A DNA stretch of 64,000 bases, taken from NCBI RefSeq assembly GCF_000373265.1, contig NZ_KB890761.1, positions 794,849-858,848 on the forward strand, written 5' to 3'. Below the pieces are notes generated by a model, which was not told the origin of the DNA, searched no databases, and saw nothing but the letters and a program-made list of their open reading frames with translations. A program made the translations under genes and the position numbers. Source of the DNA: Pontibacter roseus DSM 17521 (GTDB lineage: Bacteria; Bacteroidota; Bacteroidia; Cytophagales; Hymenobacteraceae). Shown here piece by piece: positions 50,005 to 59,014 of this stretch (position 1 is the stretch's first letter; each line of letters starts with the position of its first letter).

Positions 50005-51498
50005 ATGAAGACTAAACAGTTTATCGTTGGCCTTACACTTTCAGCCATGTTGGGTGGTGGTGTTGCGGTAGGTAGCTATAAGCTGCTGGAGGACAACAGC
50101 CCTCAGGCAAACCAAGTGCAAGAGCAGTACCCTACCGTGCGCTATACCAGCGACATGCGCAGTAGTTCAGCCGTAGTGCCGGAAGGCCTTAATTTTATCA
50201 AAGCAGCCCAGGTGTCTACGCCGGCCGTGGTGCACGTCATGACGGAGTACACCGTTCGTTCTGCGCAGCGCAGTACCACCCCCATGGACCCGTTCCTGCG
50301 TGAGTTCTTTGGCGATGGCTTCGGTGAGCGGGTGCCTCGCGGACCACAGATGGGCTCTGGCTCTGGTGTCATCATCGCCTCCAATGGTTACATCGTCACC
50401 AACAACCACGTGATTGACAGAGCCGACAAAATAGAAGTAGTGCTGGATGACAAGCGCAAGTATGAAGCCACACTGGTTGGAACAGACCCTACCACTGACT
50501 TGGCCCTGCTGAAGATAAACGCCGATAAACTGCCTGTTATCCGTTATGGCAACTCCGACGACCTGCAAGTAGGGGAGTGGGTGCTGGCCGTGGGCAATCC
50601 TATGAACCTGACCTCTACCGTGACGGCAGGTATCGTGAGTGCCAAAGGACGTAACATCAACATTCTGCGCACCAACCAGGACAGAGACTTGAGCATCGAG
50701 TCATTCATCCAGACAGATGCGGCTGTGAACCCAGGCAACAGCGGTGGCGCGCTGGTTAACCTGAACGGTGATTTGATAGGCATTAACACAGCGATTGCCT
50801 CCCAGACGGGTTCTTTCGCGGGTTATTCTTTTGCGGTTCCTTCCGCCATCGTGAGCAAAGTGGTCGATGACCTATTGAAATACGGCGAGGTGCAGCGCGC
50901 CTTGCTGGGTGCCACCATACAAGAGATTGATGCCGCCTTCGCCAAAGAGAAAGGGTTGAAGACGCTGGACGGTGTATACCTGAACACTGTGGAAGAAGGT
51001 GGCGCGAAGGAAGCCGGCCTGCGCGCAGGCGACGTTATCACGGCCATCAACGATGTGAAGGTGGGTCGCACTTCGCAGTTGCTGGAGCAGGTAGCCCGCT
51101 ATCGCCCTGGCGACAAAGTGAAGGTAGAATACCTGCGCGACGGCAAGTCCCGCTCCGCTAACGTGACGCTGAAGAACGCGGAGAACAGCACGACCATTTC
51201 TAAGCGTAGCACAGCCGATGCTGTGTCGTTTGACGGAGCCACTTTTGAGCCGTTGAGCAAAGCCGACATGAACCGTCTAGGTATAGATGGCGGCGCCAAA
51301 ATCGCAAACGTGGAGAAGAGCAAGTTCCGTGACACAGGTATGAAAGATGGTTTTATCATCACCAAGATTGACAAATACCCTGTGAACGTGCCAGCCGATG
51401 TGGAGAAGCACCTCAAGAATTTTGATGGCGGTGTTGTATACATTGAAGGCGTGTATCCGGATGGCCTGCGGGCATATTACCCTATCGGCAAGCGTTAA
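50005..51498 (+). CDS. DegQ/Do-type periplasmic serine protease
   Basis: Trypsin-like protease of 497 residues with an N-terminal membrane-anchor or signal (about 5-25). The catalytic triad is H135 (TNNHVID), D165 (TTDLALLKI) and S246 (GNSGGALV). Two PDZ domains follow (about 305-390 and 410-497; GVYLNTVEEGGAKEAGLRAGD and AKIANVEKSKFRDTGMKDG). It degrades or refolds damaged envelope proteins. Monocistronic, with a strong terminator. Confidence 0.94.
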   Translation: MKTKQFIVGLTLSAMLGGGVAVGSYKLLEDNSPQANQVQEQYPTVRYTSDMRSSSAVVPEGLNFIKAAQVSTPAVVHVMTEYTVRSAQRSTTPMDPFLREFFGDGFGERVPRGPQMGSGSGVIIASNGYIVTNNHVIDRADKIEVVLDDKRKYEATLVGTDPTTDLALLKINADKLPVIRYGNSDDLQVGEWVLAVGNPMNLTSTVTAGIVSAKGRNINILRTNQDRDLSIESFIQTDAAVNPGNSGGALVNLNGDLIGINTAIASQTGSFAGYSFAVPSAIVSKVVDDLLKYGEVQRALLGATIQEIDAAFAKEKGLKTLDGVYLNTVEEGGAKEAGLRAGDVITAINDVKVGRTSQLLEQVARYRPGDKVKVEYLRDGKSRSANVTLKNAENSTTISKRSTADAVSFDGATFEPLSKADMNRLGIDGGAKIANVEKSKFRDTGMKDGFIITKIDKYPVNVPADVEKHLKNFDGGVVYIEGVYPDGLRAYYPIGKR

Positions 51499-51520
51499 TA
51501 GCTGAACTGGCAAGTATAGG

Positions 51521-51552
51521 AAGGCTTCTGCAGAATTGCAGAAGCCTTTTTG
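51521..51552 (+). terminator. Terminator after the DegQ-like gene
   Basis: A 12-bp stem AAGGCTTCTGCA/TGCAGAAGCCTT with GAAT loop, followed by TTTTTGTTTTT. Confidence 0.93.
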
Positions 51553-51642
51553 TTTTTATAGATTTGAAAAAGGCCTATCTTCAGGGTATAGAGCCCGAAA
51601 TTTCGGTTACGTAAAACAACAGTCATACTTAACAATAGAATC

Positions 51643-53220
51643 ATGAAGCAAACCATAGAGGAACTGCCTTTGACCAAGGCCATCACAGATGTGCTACAGC
51701 AGTTGGGCATCAAAGAGGTGAACCCTGCCTACAGCACGGGCCTGCAGTGGGGCGGCCAAAGCAACCCAATTACCCGCGACATACACTCACCCGCTGATGG
51801 CAACTTCATAGCCACCGTGAACATGGCCACCACCGAGGATTATGAGCAGGTGGTGAGGCAGGCCGAGGAGGCTTTCAAGGTATGGCGTACAACCCCGTCC
51901 CCAAAACGAGGCGACGTAGTGCGCCAGATTGCCAACAAGCTGCGCGAGCACAAAGAGGCGCTGGGCAAATTGGTGAGCTATGAAATGGGCAAGATATTGC
52001 AGGAAGGCCTGGGCGAGGTGCAGGAGATGATTGACATCTGCGACTTTGCCGTTGGCCTGTCGCGCCAGTTGCACGGCTATACCATGCACTCGGAGCGTCC
52101 GCAGCACCGCATGTACGAGCAGTACCACCCGCTAGGTATAGTAGGCGTTATTTCAGCCTTCAACTTCCCAGTGGCCGTGTGGAGCTGGAACGCCATGCTG
52201 GCAGCCGTTTGCGGCGACGTGACCATTTGGAAACCATCTGAAAAGACACCGCTCACCGCCATTGCCTGTCAGCACATCATACGAGAGGTGCTGGCTGAGA
52301 ACGAACTGCCGGAAGGCATCTTCAACCTGGTGATAGGCGATGCCGAAATCGGAAGTCTGATGGCACACGATACCCGCGTCCCGCTGGTGTCGGCTACGGG
52401 CTCTACGCGCATGGGCAAAAAGGTAGGCGAGGCAGTGGGAGCCCGCCTGGGCAAATCGTTGCTGGAGTTGGGCGGCAACAACGCCATCATCATCACCGAA
52501 CATGCAGACATCGAGATGGCACTGCGTGCCGTGGTGTTCGGGGCCGTGGGCACCTGTGGCCAGCGCTGCACCTCTACCCGTCGCCTGATTGTGCATGAGA
52601 ACGTGTATGAGCAGGTGAAGGAGCGTCTGCTCAAAATATACCCGAACCTGCCGATTGGCCATCCGCTGAACACCACTACGTTGGTAGGTCCTCTGATTGA
52701 CAAAGATGCCGTGAAGGCCTTCCAAAATGCGCTGCAGGAAGTGCAGCAGGAGGGCGGCAAACTGCTGATTGGCGGCGATGTGCTGGAAGGCGAGCAGTAT
52801 GCCACCGGCACTTACGTGACGCCTGCTATTGTGGAGGCCGAGAACCATTACCACATGGTGCAGGAAGAGACATTTGCGCCTATCCTATACCTGATTCGCT
52901 ACAGCGGCGAGGTGGAGAACGCTATTGAGATACAGAATGGTGTAAAGCAAGGCCTTTCCTCCTCTATCTTTTCTAGTAACCTGCTGGAGACGGAGGCTTT
53001 CCTGAGCCACTGGGGCTCCGACTGCGGCATTGCCAACGTGAACATCGGTACATCAGGTGCTGAGATTGGCGGCGCCTTCGGCGGGGAGAAAGACACAGGC
53101 GGAGGACGCGAGTCCGGGTCTGATGCCTGGCGAATCTACATGCGCCGCCAGACCAATACCATCAACTACAGCCGTGAGCTGCCACTGGCGCAGGGCATCA
53201 AGTTCGATATCATGGACTAA
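51643..53220 (+). CDS. ALDH7-like aldehyde dehydrogenase
   Basis: NAD(P)-dependent dehydrogenase of 525 residues, closest in look to alpha-aminoadipic semialdehyde dehydrogenase (ALDH7 family, lysine degradation). Catalytic C309 lies in CGQRCTSTRR and general-base E275 in LLELGGNNAI; the family ending GGEKDTGGGRESGSDAW is present. ISAFNFPVAVWSWN and the PSEKTPLTA segment form the cofactor site. It stands alone between terminators, so the pathway cannot be confirmed from context. Confidence 0.9.
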   Translation: MKQTIEELPLTKAITDVLQQLGIKEVNPAYSTGLQWGGQSNPITRDIHSPADGNFIATVNMATTEDYEQVVRQAEEAFKVWRTTPSPKRGDVVRQIANKLREHKEALGKLVSYEMGKILQEGLGEVQEMIDICDFAVGLSRQLHGYTMHSERPQHRMYEQYHPLGIVGVISAFNFPVAVWSWNAMLAAVCGDVTIWKPSEKTPLTAIACQHIIREVLAENELPEGIFNLVIGDAEIGSLMAHDTRVPLVSATGSTRMGKKVGEAVGARLGKSLLELGGNNAIIITEHADIEMALRAVVFGAVGTCGQRCTSTRRLIVHENVYEQVKERLLKIYPNLPIGHPLNTTTLVGPLIDKDAVKAFQNALQEVQQEGGKLLIGGDVLEGEQYATGTYVTPAIVEAENHYHMVQEETFAPILYLIRYSGEVENAIEIQNGVKQGLSSSIFSSNLLETEAFLSHWGSDCGIANVNIGTSGAEIGGAFGGEKDTGGGRESGSDAWRIYMRRQTNTINYSRELPLAQGIKFDIMD

Positions 53221-53290
53221 ACCAGCAGCCAAGATGGCACCAGACACCAGACTTGTGACCGTCTAAGAAGCTGAAAGTTACAGCACATAC

Positions 53291-53323
53291 AAAAGCCAGC
53301 CCTTTGCCGGGGCTGGCTTTTTT
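53291..53323 (+). terminator. Terminator after the aldehyde dehydrogenase gene
   Basis: A 12-bp stem AAAAGCCAGCCC/GGGCTGGCTTTT with a 7-nt loop, followed by T residues. The remaining 180 bp to 53505 hold no feature I can name, only A/T-rich sequence. Confidence 0.92.
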
Positions 53324-53505
53324 GTGAACATACCCTCTCAACTGGTAAGAACACGCTCAGCAAAAGGCAGCAACGGCATTTTATAGAAAATATTTTGCAA
53401 CTTCATGCAACCTCGTGAATTTGCTTTTGTCTTTAGTGCAGATAGGATGAAGGGAAGCAAAGGAATAAAACTGATGAACTAATGTAAGATGGCCACGGCC
53501 GGCAG

Positions 53506-54102
53506 GTGAAAACGTCAAATCAACCCACTTTGGAAAAAAGCAGCTACCAGGATGTGAACGCTCAGGTTGTGCAGCGCTGCAGGGAAGGTGATAACCGTGC
53601 CCAATACGAGCTGTATAAGCTGTACTCCAAAGCGATGTTTAGCGTGAGCATGCGCATCACCAACGACTATGCCGAAGCCGAGGACGTGTTGCAGGAGGCT
53701 TTCATCAGTGCCTTCAAAAACCTCCATACCTATAAATCAGAAGCTTCATTCGGGAGCTGGCTCAAGCGGATTGTCATCAACGCGTCAGTCAACGCCGTCC
53801 GAAAGCGCCGCTCCGAGCTGGTGCCGTTGGAGGACAGGCTGGCAGGTGACATAGCCGATGAGGAGTACGACGACGATACCGAGTGGCAGGTGGAGAAGGT
53901 ACGGAAAGCCATCCAGCGCCTACCTGACGGCTATCGGGTAGTGCTGAGCCTATACCTGCTCGAGGGCTTCGACCATGCTGAGATTGGCGAAGTGCTAGGT
54001 ATAAGCGAGTCCACCTCCAAGTCACAGTACAGCCGGGCCAAAAAGAAGTTACTGGAAATCATGCGCGATACACACTATGTGGCCAAGCCACGGAGCATAT
54101 AA
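53506..54102 (+). CDS. ECF-type RNA polymerase sigma factor
   Basis: Sigma-70 family protein of 198 residues, GTG start at 53506 (no in-frame ATG before the conserved core). Region 2: MFSVSMRITNDYAEAEDVLQEAFISAFKNL and SFGSWLKRIVINAS. Region 4: LYLLEGFDHAEIGEVLGISESTSKSQYSRAKKKL. It is followed 12 bp later by a membrane protein and then a DUF4097 gene, the classic Bacteroidota envelope-ECF arrangement. Confidence 0.93.
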   Translation: MKTSNQPTLEKSSYQDVNAQVVQRCREGDNRAQYELYKLYSKAMFSVSMRITNDYAEAEDVLQEAFISAFKNLHTYKSEASFGSWLKRIVINASVNAVRKRRSELVPLEDRLAGDIADEEYDDDTEWQVEKVRKAIQRLPDGYRVVLSLYLLEGFDHAEIGEVLGISESTSKSQYSRAKKKLLEIMRDTHYVAKPRSI

Positions 54103-54114
54103 AGAGGAGCAAAG

Positions 54115-54774
54115 ATGGAAGATAGATTAAAAGAATTTGTGAACGAGAACCGGGAGGAGTTCGATGTGTTTGAACCCAGGCCGGAACTGTGGCAGGAAAT
54201 CTGCAGGCAGATGCCCAAAGCTCAGGAGAAGCCAGTGACAGCCCGCAAAGAAGCCAAGGTCATCAGCATCAACTTTGGAGAGCTGCTCAACTTCAACGCC
54301 GACTTCATGTTCATGCGCGTGGCCGCTTCTATCATTCTGCTGCTAGGGTGTGGACTGACGCTGCTGCTCGTGAAACAGAACGTGCCAGCTAACACCGGAG
54401 CCACCATGGCAGCAGCCACTGAACAAGCCGCATTGAGCCAGATAGCACCTGAACTGGTCGAGGTCGAGGCCTACTATACCAACCAAATCAAGAGCAAGCG
54501 CGAGGAACTGAGCGACTACGACATGAAAGTGCTGGGGCTGGATGAGGCCAAGGAGATAGACTTGGAACTGGCCCGCCTCGACAGCAGCTATACCCAATTG
54601 AAGACACAACTCTACACCACCCCTAACACAGACCAGGTGATGGGGGCCATGATCCAGAACCTGCAGATACGGATTGAGGTCCTGAACCGTCAGCTGGAAG
54701 TGCTTAAGCGAATAGAACAATTGAAGAAAGAAGACATTACTGAACCCGACTACAATGAGACCACTACTATTTAA
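54115..54774 (+). CDS. Putative anti-sigma factor
   Basis: Bitopic protein of 219 residues: N-terminal cytosolic part of about 60 residues (RLKEFVNENREEFDVFEPRPELW), one transmembrane helix (about 68-86, RVAASIILLLGCGLTLLLV) and a C-terminal coiled-coil (about 105-215). No zinc motif. The position right after the sigma gene and the bitopic topology with a coiled coil suggest it holds the sigma factor at the membrane. The 3' end overlaps the DUF4097 gene by 20 bp. Confidence 0.78.
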   Translation: MEDRLKEFVNENREEFDVFEPRPELWQEICRQMPKAQEKPVTARKEAKVISINFGELLNFNADFMFMRVAASIILLLGCGLTLLLVKQNVPANTGATMAAATEQAALSQIAPELVEVEAYYTNQIKSKREELSDYDMKVLGLDEAKEIDLELARLDSSYTQLKTQLYTTPNTDQVMGAMIQNLQIRIEVLNRQLEVLKRIEQLKKEDITEPDYNETTTI

Positions 54775-55885
54775 CTCTCTACGCCACCTAACCTGCCTGC
54801 TGGCTCTGCTGCCCCTGTTTGCCGCCGCCCAGCCAGACACGCCCGCAGGGCCCTGCCCACCTGATGCACCGTCACCCGCCCCGGTACCGGCTCTACGGGC
54901 AGAAATGCTGCCTCCGGTTCCGGGCCCTCCACCGGCTTTTATCGAGCAGACAGGTCCCAGCCCGCAACCGACCTGCAACCAGACGGCAGAGGACGCCGCT
55001 GCCTACGATTCCGAGCGAAGCAAGACCTACGAGAAGACTTTCAAAGTGAATAAATCGGATGTGCTCAGCGTGGAGAATAAGTTTGGCAGAGTGCACGTGA
55101 ACACCTGGAATCGCAATGAGGTACAGGTGAAGGTAGATATCATCAGCCGTGCCGGGACAGACCAGGCAGCCCAGGAGCTTCTGAATAAAATCAGCATAGC
55201 TGACAGCCGCAGCGGCAACACCATCTTGGTCAAAACCCAGTTCGAGTCTTTCAAGAGCCATGGCGGCAACAGAAGCTTCGAGATTAACTACACCATCAAC
55301 ATGCCCGAAGAAAATGGGCTGGCTGTGAAGAACAGTTTTGGGGACGTATACCTGGCTGCCCTAAAGGGGAAAGTGGATGTGAACGTGCAGCACGGCACGC
55401 TGAAATCCGATAGGCTGGGCAATGCCTCCAACTCCGTCAGGATAGCCTACGGCTCAGGTCGCTGCGCCTACATCAACGGGGGGCAGGTAGACATCTCCTA
55501 CTCTAACATGAACCTAGGCGGCACCAACGGCATCCAAGGCTCCTCTAAGTTCAGCGACTTCAATATAGGCACCGTCGCGGAGACACTGGACCTGGAGCTG
55601 AAGCACAGCACTTTCCGGGTGGACAATATCAGCAAAGGGGTCCGCAAAATCAACGTGGCCAGTGGCTTTACACCTATCTCCCTGCATTTTGAAGACAACA
55701 CTACCTTCGACTTCGATGTGAATGTGCAGTTCGGCGATTTCAAAGTAGACAGGGCCCTGGTGAATTTCACCACGTTAGAAAGAGGCCATACCTCAGCGGA
55801 ATACAAAGGGAAATTCGGGTCGGCATCTCCCAAGGGCACGGTCAACATTGTTTCGAAGTACGGTGATGTGCGGTTCACGCGGTAA
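54755..55885 (+). CDS. DUF4097 (putative adhesin-like) exported protein
   Basis: Exported protein of 376 residues with signal peptide (LTCLLALLPLFAAAQ). A Pro-rich stretch (about 26-75) is followed by a right-handed beta-helix-like region typical of DUF4097: repeated N-F-G-x-V units such as VENKFGRVHVNTWNRNEVQVKVDI, VKNSFGDVYLAALKGKVDVN and VQFGDFKVDRA. Third gene of the sigma/anti-sigma operon. Function of such proteins in these operons is not established. It ends at a strong terminator. Confidence 0.82.
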   Translation: MRPLLFNSLRHLTCLLALLPLFAAAQPDTPAGPCPPDAPSPAPVPALRAEMLPPVPGPPPAFIEQTGPSPQPTCNQTAEDAAAYDSERSKTYEKTFKVNKSDVLSVENKFGRVHVNTWNRNEVQVKVDIISRAGTDQAAQELLNKISIADSRSGNTILVKTQFESFKSHGGNRSFEINYTINMPEENGLAVKNSFGDVYLAALKGKVDVNVQHGTLKSDRLGNASNSVRIAYGSGRCAYINGGQVDISYSNMNLGGTNGIQGSSKFSDFNIGTVAETLDLELKHSTFRVDNISKGVRKINVASGFTPISLHFEDNTTFDFDVNVQFGDFKVDRALVNFTTLERGHTSAEYKGKFGSASPKGTVNIVSKYGDVRFTR

Positions 55886-55942
55886 ACTATAGCCTCCGCA
55901 CACCCAGAACAGAAATTGTTATACTTGTGTTTGTTTCAGGTG

Positions 55943-55974
55943 AAGAGAGCCGGCTAGTGTAGCCGGCTCTCTTT
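55943..55974 (+). terminator. Terminator after the DUF4097 gene
   Basis: A 14-bp stem (55943-55956 with 55960-55973, AAGAGAGCCGGCTA and complement) with a 3-nt loop, then TTTGC. Confidence 0.88.
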
Positions 55975-56032
55975 GCTTTGGCTTGTCTTGATAGGAGCGC
56001 AGGCTTTCGCGTATAGGCAAGGTATAATTTTC

Positions 56033-56040
56033 TATATTTG
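56033..56040 (+). promoter_or_regulatory. -7 element immediately before ridA
   Basis: TATATTTG matches TAnnTTTG and ends 3 nt before the ridA ATG at 56044. With the usual spacing the transcript would start at or just before the start codon, i.e. be leaderless. No TTG at -33. Confidence 0.5.
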
Positions 56041-56043
56041 GGT

Positions 56044-56469
56044 ATGGCAAACGAAAAAGACATCCACAACTCCTCCAAAGCCCCCGAGCCGGTGGGGCTA
56101 TACCCGCATGCGCGGCGCGTGGGCAATCTGCTGTTCCTGTCAGGCGTGGGGCCGCGGGAGCGTGGCACAAAGCAGATACCGGGCGTGGAGCTGGATGAGG
56201 CGGGTAACATCACCGCTTACGACATCGAGGCGCAGTGCCACTCCGTGTTCCGGAACGTGCGCTACATCCTGGAAGACGCCGGTTCCAGCTGGGAGAACCT
56301 GGTGGATGTAACCGTCTTCCTGACGAACATGAAGGACGACTTCGCCACCTACAACCGCATCTACGCCGAGTATTTCAAGGATAACCAGCCCTGCCGCACC
56401 ACAGTAGAGATAATCAAGCTCCCAACCCCCATCGCCATTGAGCTCAAGTGCATCGCCACCATTGGGTAG
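56044..56469 (+). CDS. RidA-family protein
   Basis: Small protein of 141 residues of the Rid family (enamine/imine deaminase). Conserved HARRVGNLLFLSGVGP, the SWENLVDVTVFLTNMKDDF stretch, and the terminal C-R-T-T-VEIIKLP with the arginine that binds the substrate carboxylate. The N-terminus (PEPVGLYPHARR) resembles the 2-aminomuconate-deaminase subgroup, a distant guess. Start at ATG 56044. It is followed 6 bp later by the MutS-like gene. Confidence 0.9.
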   Translation: MANEKDIHNSSKAPEPVGLYPHARRVGNLLFLSGVGPRERGTKQIPGVELDEAGNITAYDIEAQCHSVFRNVRYILEDAGSSWENLVDVTVFLTNMKDDFATYNRIYAEYFKDNQPCRTTVEIIKLPTPIAIELKCIATIG

Positions 56470-56475
56470 CAGCAT

Positions 56476-58314
56476 ATGCGTGATTCAACCAATCCATACG
56501 TGAACGAAAGAGAAGACGAATTCAAGCAGCAGGCCGCGGCCTACGCGGTGCAGGAAAAGCGGGCGGCATCCAAATCAACAACCGTATCGTGGCTGCGTGT
56601 GCTGGTGTTCCTGCTAGGGGCAGGTATAGCCTGGTACTTTTTCAGTGCTGCCAACATGAGCGCCGGCTTCCTGAGCGTTGTGGCGTTTTACATCCTGTTT
56701 GTGCTGGTGATGCGCTGGCACAGCCGCCTCGACTACAGGTATAGGCAGCTTCAGTTGCTCCACCAATTCAACCTGCATGAGGTAGAACGGCTGCACGGGC
56801 GCCTGAACCAGTTTGATGGCGGCCACAGCTTCCGCGATGACCACCATCCCTATACCTCCGACCTCGACATCTTTGGAGGCGACTCGCTTTTTCAGCTCGT
56901 GAACCGTTCCGTGACTAGCCTGGGCAAGCTCCGGCTGGCGCAGTGGCTGCGTCTAGCTGCCCCGGCTCCGGAGGTGTTGCGCAGGCAGGAGGCGGTGGCA
57001 GAATTGGCTAAACCCGAAGGGCAGGAGTGGCTGCAGCAGGCGCTCGTCAAGCCCATGCATTACAAGCACACCGAGAGCCAAAACAGCCAAGAATTCTTTA
57101 GTTGGCTCCGACAACGCGACTTCTACAAGCAGCACTCACTGCTGAAGATGCTGGTGTTCCTGCTGCCGATACTCACGCTAGCGGCTATCGTGGCTTGGTT
57201 CTATGGTTACTCCGGTTACATCGCGGTGGCTTTCCTGGCGGTACAGTACCTGGTGGGATTGCGGTTCCAAAAGGTGCGGGACGAGTATTACGAGACGAGC
57301 ATCGGCATGTACGAGGCCATCCAAAGCTATACCGACCAGCTGCGCCACATCGAGGGCCATACCTTCCAGGCGCCGCTCCTGGCGGAAATCAAAGGCAGAT
57401 TGCAGCAAGGCGACACCCGCACCTCCGTGGCCATCGGCAAGTTGGCCACCATCATCGACTACTTCTCGTGGCGACTGAGCACGTTGATGAGCTTTTTCCT
57501 GAACACCATCCTGATGTGGGACTTCGTGTGGATTTACCGGCTGGAAAGCTGGAAGTCGCAGCACCTGGACCAGGTGGAGGAGGCGCTGGACCTGCTTGCG
57601 GAGTTTGAGGCGCTGGCCAGTATAGCCGCTTTCCAGTATGCGCATCCGCACTTCGCCATACCTGCTTTGAGCACCGCGCCGTTCGAGTTTGCTGCCGAGC
57701 GGCTGGCCCACCCGCTCATCTTCTCCGTGGACCGCATTGCCAATGACTTCGCCATGCAGGGGGCCGGCAAAACGATTGTGGTGACAGGCTCCAATATGTC
57801 CGGCAAAACGACTTTCCTGCGTACCATCGGCATCAACATGGTGCTGGCCTTCACCGGGGCACCAGTGTGTGCGCAGCGTATGGCTGTGGCCCCCATGCAG
57901 GTATACACGGCCATGCGCACGGCTGATAACCTGGCCGAGAACACGTCCTCCTTCTATGCCGAGCTCAAGCGCCTGCGTATCCTCCTGAACATGACGGAGC
58001 GGCAGGAGCCGGTTTTCTACCTGCTCGATGAGATACTCAAAGGAACCAACTCCCGCGACCGCCACGCGGGCGCTATGGCCCTGATACGGCAGCTGCATGA
58101 CCGCACCGCCTCTGGTCTCATCTCGACCCACGACCTGGAGCTGGGTGCCATGGAACAGGAACTGCCAGGCAGTGTGGAAAATTATAGCTTCAACAGCACC
58201 ATCGAAGGCGACAAAATTCTGTTTGACTATACCCTACAGCGAGGCATTTGCCGTAGTTTCAATGCCAGCAAGCTCATGCAGCTGATGGGCATAGCCATAG
58301 AAGACACCGTATAA
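56476..58314 (+). CDS. Membrane-anchored MutS-family ATPase
   Basis: Protein of 612 residues with a MutS-type ATPase domain at the C-terminus: Walker A GSNMSGKT (438-445), Walker B FYLLDEILKGTNSRDRH (516-525) and the ST-H signature LISTHDLEL. Preceding it is a MutS core/clamp-like helical region, but no mismatch-recognition domain I. Four predicted transmembrane helices (about 38-58, 62-80, 222-243, 245-262) put it in the membrane, which is not what a DNA mismatch binder would need. Similar proteins are annotated MutS-family in Bacteroidota; function unknown. It is co-transcribed with ridA and a small gene. Confidence 0.8.
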   Translation: MRDSTNPYVNEREDEFKQQAAAYAVQEKRAASKSTTVSWLRVLVFLLGAGIAWYFFSAANMSAGFLSVVAFYILFVLVMRWHSRLDYRYRQLQLLHQFNLHEVERLHGRLNQFDGGHSFRDDHHPYTSDLDIFGGDSLFQLVNRSVTSLGKLRLAQWLRLAAPAPEVLRRQEAVAELAKPEGQEWLQQALVKPMHYKHTESQNSQEFFSWLRQRDFYKQHSLLKMLVFLLPILTLAAIVAWFYGYSGYIAVAFLAVQYLVGLRFQKVRDEYYETSIGMYEAIQSYTDQLRHIEGHTFQAPLLAEIKGRLQQGDTRTSVAIGKLATIIDYFSWRLSTLMSFFLNTILMWDFVWIYRLESWKSQHLDQVEEALDLLAEFEALASIAAFQYAHPHFAIPALSTAPFEFAAERLAHPLIFSVDRIANDFAMQGAGKTIVVTGSNMSGKTTFLRTIGINMVLAFTGAPVCAQRMAVAPMQVYTAMRTADNLAENTSSFYAELKRLRILLNMTERQEPVFYLLDEILKGTNSRDRHAGAMALIRQLHDRTASGLISTHDLELGAMEQELPGSVENYSFNSTIEGDKILFDYTLQRGICRSFNASKLMQLMGIAIEDTV

Positions 58315-58336
58315 ACCAACACATATAATAAACCTG

Positions 58337-58579
58337 ATGAGAGTAGTAGCCGATATCCCCAACCCGCACGTGAAAATCACGCTGCATTCCTACAACGGCA
58401 AGTATATCCTGAAGCTGGAAAAAGCCAATCTGGAGCAGATTTACAAGATTGAGGAAACGGAAGTGATGGGAGATGAGGGCGCCATGGCCCTGCTGGATGA
58501 GGATTTCATTGAGGCCGTAGTGAACCGCTTCGTGGACATGCGCGATGCCTTCGTCTCGACGATGCGGCGGAACGCATAG
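58337..58579 (+). CDS. Conserved small protein of unknown function
   Basis: Soluble protein of 80 residues, start MRVVADIPNPHVKITLHSYNGKY. It has an N-terminal beta-rich part and an acidic helical C-terminus (EDFIEAVVNRFVDMRDAF). No signal or membrane segment. It lies 22 bp after the MutS-like gene; the position suggests the same transcript. I recognise it as a type often seen as hypothetical in Bacteroidota but know no function. Confidence 0.7.
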   Translation: MRVVADIPNPHVKITLHSYNGKYILKLEKANLEQIYKIEETEVMGDEGAMALLDEDFIEAVVNRFVDMRDAFVSTMRRNA

Positions 58580-58683
58580 GTATAGCGGGAGCGGTTACTG
58601 ATTACTTGCAAAGAAGCAGAGATATAGTATTGCAACTATACTTTGTAGCGCAGAGACTAAAGAAATCTAATGTAATCCGACCA

Positions 58684-59001
58684 ATGAAAAAGCTCCTTCT
58701 GCACAACGCGCTCATACCTCAGATTCTAATCTATGGCGGATTAGCGCTCATCATATGGCCTTCCATGCTGCGTTCACTCGATGTGATGGCCTATGGAAGT
58801 ACTGCCAGTTCCGTTTTCCTGTTTGTCGGCCTTTCGGTCACGCTTGCCGGTGTTGTCTTGCGCTTATATCAGCAGCATCAGATGGGGCAGTCTGAATTAA
58901 GGAGCTATATTCTCCGCTTCGCGTTCGGTATAGCCATAGTGGTTGTTTTGATGCTGACTGGTTTGGTTCGAACACCGTCTTTCCTGCAGAATCTGTTTTA
59001 A
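58684..59001 (+). CDS. Small membrane protein of unknown function
   Basis: Protein of 105 residues from ATG 58684 (MKKLLLHNALIPQ). Three predicted transmembrane helices: about 10-30, 37-58 and 77-96. The open frame begins earlier (58606) but that extension looks like leader sequence. AT-richer than the preceding genes. No family recognised. It ends at a double hairpin shared with the convergent tsf gene. Confidence 0.65.
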   Translation: MKKLLLHNALIPQILIYGGLALIIWPSMLRSLDVMAYGSTASSVFLFVGLSVTLAGVVLRLYQQHQMGQSELRSYILRFAFGIAIVVVLMLTGLVRTPSFLQNLF

Positions 59002-59014
59002 AGCAATATGCATG

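Noticed and set aside
57178-58131. Minus-strand open frame of 317 codons inside the MutS-like gene
   Set aside because: It is opposite the conserved Walker A/B region of the + strand gene, so it is a shadow frame.
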